Source of the DNA: Planctomycetota bacterium
GTDB taxonomy: Bacteria > Planctomycetota > Planctomycetia > Planctomycetales > Planctomycetaceae
NCBI GenBank assembly: GCA_027618475.1
Contig: JAQCEJ010000003.1
Location: 49,812-113,811, forward strand
Length of the DNA stretch: 64,000 nucleotides
Direction of reading: 5' to 3'
Made by a program: the position numbers and the translations under genes. Positions 63,011 to 64,000 of this stretch are shown piece after piece; the stretch's first letter is position 1, and every line of letters begins with the position of its first letter. Under the pieces are notes generated by a model, which ran no database searches, was not told the origin of the DNA, and saw only the letters and a program-made list of their open reading frames with translations.

Positions 63011-63958
63011 ATGTATGATCAATTAACGATCTTCAGCGGACGCGCTCATCGGGCTCTTGCCAGCGAAATCGCCGAGTATCTCGGCGTCGGGCTGGGGGCG
63101 ATCGAATTGACCGATTTCCCCGACGGCGAGATCAGCGTCAAACTCACGCAGAATATTCGCGGTCGCGATGTCTATCTCGTGCAGCCGACCGGGCCCCCTG
63201 TGAACAACAATCTGATGGAACTGCTGATCATCATCGATGCCTGCAAACGGGCCAGTGCGGCGCGCATTACCGCCGTGCTGCCGTATTTCGGATATGCGCG
63301 GCAGGACCGTAAAGACTCCGGCCGTGTGCCGATTACCTCGAAGATGGTGGCGAACCTGATCACCAAAGCCGGGGCCGATCGCGTGTTGACGATGGATTTG
63401 CACGCCGCCCAGATTCAAGGGTTTTTCGATCTCCCCGTGGACCATTTATACGCGGCCCCGATTCTCGATGAATATTTTCAAACGCTGGGAATTCCCAAAG
63501 AGAAATGTGTCGTCGTCAGTCCCGATGAAGGGGGGATCAAGCGGTCGTTGCAACATCTCGAAACACTGGGGACGAGTCTCGCCATCGTCGACAAACGGCG
63601 GTCGAGCGCGACCGAGACGAAACAGGCGAATCTCATCGGCGGCCCGATCGAAGGAAAAGTCGCGTTTCTGTTCGACGATATGATTACAACCGCCGGTTCG
63701 ATCGTCGGGGCGGTGAATGTCGTGAAGGCTCACGGTGCGTCAGAGATTTACGTCGGTGCCTCGCACGCCGTGATGTGCGGCGCAGCGACGACACGGCTGA
63801 GGGAGGCCCCAATCAAAGAGATTGTCGTCACGAACAGCCTGCCCTTGTCCCCCGACCAGAAATTGCCGAATCTGCGAACGGTCAGCGTGGCCCCGCTGTT
63901 GAGCGAAGCGATCCGACGGATCCATCGGAATGAGTCGGTCAGTTATTTGTTCGACTGA
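63011..63958 (+). CDS. prs: Ribose-phosphate pyrophosphokinase
   Basis: 315 residues, the usual class I PRPP synthetase length. LTIFSGRAHRALASEIAEYL, NNNLMELLIIIDACKRASAA, VLPYFGYARQDRKDSGRVPI and VLTMDLHAAQIQGFFDLPVD lead to the PRPP-binding loop VAFLFDDMITTAGSIVGAVN. It makes PRPP from ribose 5-phosphate and ATP for nucleotide and amino-acid synthesis. Confidence 0.97.
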   Translation: MYDQLTIFSGRAHRALASEIAEYLGVGLGAIELTDFPDGEISVKLTQNIRGRDVYLVQPTGPPVNNNLMELLIIIDACKRASAARITAVLPYFGYARQDRKDSGRVPITSKMVANLITKAGADRVLTMDLHAAQIQGFFDLPVDHLYAAPILDEYFQTLGIPKEKCVVVSPDEGGIKRSLQHLETLGTSLAIVDKRRSSATETKQANLIGGPIEGKVAFLFDDMITTAGSIVGAVNVVKAHGASEIYVGASHAVMCGAATTRLREAPIKEIVVTNSLPLSPDQKLPNLRTVSVAPLLSEAIRRIHRNESVSYLFD

Positions 63959-64000
63959 TTTGGATGGGGGGTTAGGGGTTGGGGGTCAGGGGTGAGTCAG

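Overview
The window looks like a chromosomal segment of a Planctomycetota bacterium. Pointers to this are a DUF1501 secreted protein, an ECF sigma factor directly upstream of a multi-pass Ser/Thr kinase, secreted FG-GAP and PQQ-propeller proteins, lysine synthesis through LL-diaminopimelate aminotransferase, and several short intergenic repeats of kinds I associate with planctomycete genomes. All taxonomy and function here is read from sequence alone; no database search was possible.

Layout from left to right. 1-6.3 kb, minus strand: an edge-truncated ceramidase-like gene, a secreted TIM-barrel/HEAT protein, and a GntR-ABC ATPase-ABC permease operon whose permease is broken by a frameshift at two 7-base homopolymers. 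6.3-8.3 kb, plus: an overlapping small gene and nucleotidyltransferase pair, then dapL. 8.3-16.1 kb, minus: a zinc-ribbon protein and a tight four-gene operon (WXG100-like protein, coiled-coil protein, second WXG100-like protein, two-domain membrane FtsK/EssC-like ATPase) that resembles a reduced type VII (ESX-like) secretion module. 16.3-21.8 kb, minus: a Tad/Flp pilus operon (pilin-like protein, cpaB, cpaF, tadB, tadC) closed by a good intrinsic terminator. 22.4-23.8 kb: a DUF488 gene, an SRPBCC gene and tRNA-Leu(CAA).

24.3-33.7 kb, plus: a flagellar operon flgE-flbD-motA-motB-fliL-fliN-fliO-fliP-fliQ-fliR-flhB, covering hook, stator, a switch component and the export gate, with no fliM between fliL and fliN. 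33.7-41.1 kb: a secreted DUF6263-like protein, truD, DUF1501, DUF3592, ECF sigma plus Ser/Thr kinase, and a ParE/RelE-type toxin-antitoxin pair. 41.3-52.6 kb, plus: dnaE, a UPF0489 gene, bioB, cysK, a cystathionine gamma-synthase-like gene, then the translation cluster rpsB-tsf-pyrH. Repeats fill the gaps around bioB, cysK and metB, and one copy supplies the C-terminus of BioB.

52.6-64 kb: a hypothetical protein, an MBL-fold hydrolase, a small membrane protein, an IS5-family element that sits on a PIN-toxin gene start next to a surviving antitoxin gene, an FG-GAP protein, purQ, two secreted proteins flanked by copies of a roughly 90-bp palindromic repeat, a small lipoprotein, a UPF0158 gene and prs.

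The strongest candidate for a little-described system is the FtsK/WXG100-like operon at 10.5-16.1 kb. The most distinctive non-coding signal is the 90-bp repeat family with GTTTCATAACCC-type inverted ends.
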